Below, in pieces: positions 6,520 to 7,021 of a DNA stretch of 7,021 bases. A program made the translations under genes and the position numbers. Below the pieces are notes generated by a model. That model was not told the origin of the DNA, did not search any database, and saw only the letters and a list, made by a program, of their open reading frames with translations. Location: NCBI GenBank assembly GCA_023264135.1, contig JALQSZ010000079.1, positions 1 to 7,021 of the forward strand. Reading direction: 5' to 3'. The number at the start of each line of letters is the position of its first letter. The first letter of the stretch is position 1. This DNA is from Acidimicrobiales bacterium (GTDB lineage: Bacteria > Actinomycetota > Acidimicrobiia > Acidimicrobiales > Acidimicrobilacustridaceae).

Positions 6520-7021
6520 GACGTGCCCATATTTTCGTCGATGTATGCGTGAGAAAGATCGTTCGTAAGGATCGTTGCGGTGCCGGAACCAATTCCGAGA
6601 TCGGCAACAATTTCAAGATTGCGTCCGGCCATATGAGTAGCGACCGCCGCTGCATCGTGGTCGGTGTCGACTGCTCCTCGACAAACCGTGACTCCTCCGT
6701 AGGAAACAGAAAACGTTGAGGGGTCGAATTCGATACCGCAAGAGCCGAGATCGCTGGCGATACGCCCCCAATACGGATCACATCCGTACCAGGAACACTT
6801 CACCAAATTGCTACGAGAGACATACCGTGCGCCGAGAAGTGCTTCAGCATCGGAAGCTGCTCCGGTGACGGTCATCCGAACAACTTTGGTTGCCCCTTCG
6901 GCATCGGCACACATCTGCGCAGCGAGACTCGCACACGCTTCTGCGACCGACGCGTTCAATGCGTCTTGCGAAACTGGTCCAGCGAGTCCGCTCGCCAACA
7001 ACAGCACGGTGTCGTTTGTTG
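6516..7021 (-). CDS. argJ: Glutamate N-acetyltransferase ArgJ, partial (5' end beyond window)
   Basis: Transfers the acetyl group of N-acetylornithine to glutamate, closing the acetyl cycle; bifunctional forms also use acetyl-CoA. Only the last 167 residues are present, about 40 percent of a normal ArgJ. The frame is open through the window edge and begins TNDTVLLLASG, the family's (S)TNDTVLLLANG block of the beta chain, so the GTG at 7007 is an internal Val codon and not a start. Other family signatures are TVTGAASDAEALLGARYV (in the fragment's second quarter), LVKCSWYGCDPYWGRI (usually DPNWGRI), a GGVTVCRG strand, LEIVADLGIGSGTATILTND and the tail SHAYIDENMGTS. The autocleavage site with the nucleophilic Thr lies upstream, outside the window. 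The tail after the conserved Asn is one residue shorter than the common NADYRT/S end. The TGA overlaps argB as ATGA. argC is expected upstream. Confidence 0.95.
   Translation of the reverse strand, partial: TNDTVLLLASGLAGPVSQDALNASVAEACASLAAQMCADAEGATKVVRMTVTGAASDAEALLGARYVSRSNLVKCSWYGCDPYWGRIASDLGSCGIEFDPSTFSVSYGGVTVCRGAVDTDHDAAAVATHMAGRNLEIVADLGIGSGTATILTNDLSHAYIDENMGTS

Noticed and set aside
7005..7007. GTG start giving a short separate gene at the right edge
   Set aside because: The frame is open upstream and the preceding codons read Thr-Asn-Asp-Thr, completing the ArgJ TNDTVLLL motif; the GTG is an internal Val.

Overview
The window is one compact block of minus-strand genes for arginine biosynthesis, read from high to low coordinates: argJ (3' part only), argB, argD, argF, argR, argG, argH, then the 5' part of a Nudix hydrolase gene that leaves the window at position 1. 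All genes are co-directional and nearly all of the sequence is coding. The order J-B-D-F-R-G-H, with the repressor gene argR inside the operon between argF and argG, is the arrangement known from Actinomycetota such as Mycobacterium. Together with a G+C content that looks to be in the mid-to-upper fifties percent (sampled by eye), it suggests an actinobacterium of moderate G+C, possibly an aquatic Acidimicrobiia-like lineage. The class-level placement is inference.

Layout: argJ (6516 to beyond 7021), argB (5605-6519), argD (4406-5608), argF (3504-4403), argR (3019-3507), argG (1778-2977), argH (395-1771), Nudix hydrolase (393 to beyond 1). Three junctions (argJ/argB, argB/argD, argF/argR) are 4-base ATGA overlaps. 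argD/argF is separated by 2 bases, argG/argH by 6 and argH/Nudix by 1. The only real intergenic space is 41 bases between argR and argG. This spacing suggests one polycistronic, translationally coupled transcript.

How the genes work together: ArgJ removes the acetyl group from N-acetylornithine and recycles it to glutamate, ArgB phosphorylates N-acetylglutamate, ArgD makes N-acetylornithine, ArgF carbamoylates ornithine to citrulline, and ArgG and ArgH convert citrulline to arginine. ArgC, needed between ArgB and ArgD, is not in the window and probably lies upstream of argJ. ArgR is the arginine-responsive repressor expected to control the operon. Its operator should lie upstream of the first gene, outside the window.

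The pathway genes look intact and conventional. I see no mobile element, CRISPR array, RNA gene or defence system, and nothing that amounts to a clearly new system. The points most worth a second look are the Nudix hydrolase gene attached 1 base after argH, an 18-base perfect palindrome inside that gene, and lineage-type substitutions in the active-site motifs of ArgF, ArgJ and the Nudix protein.
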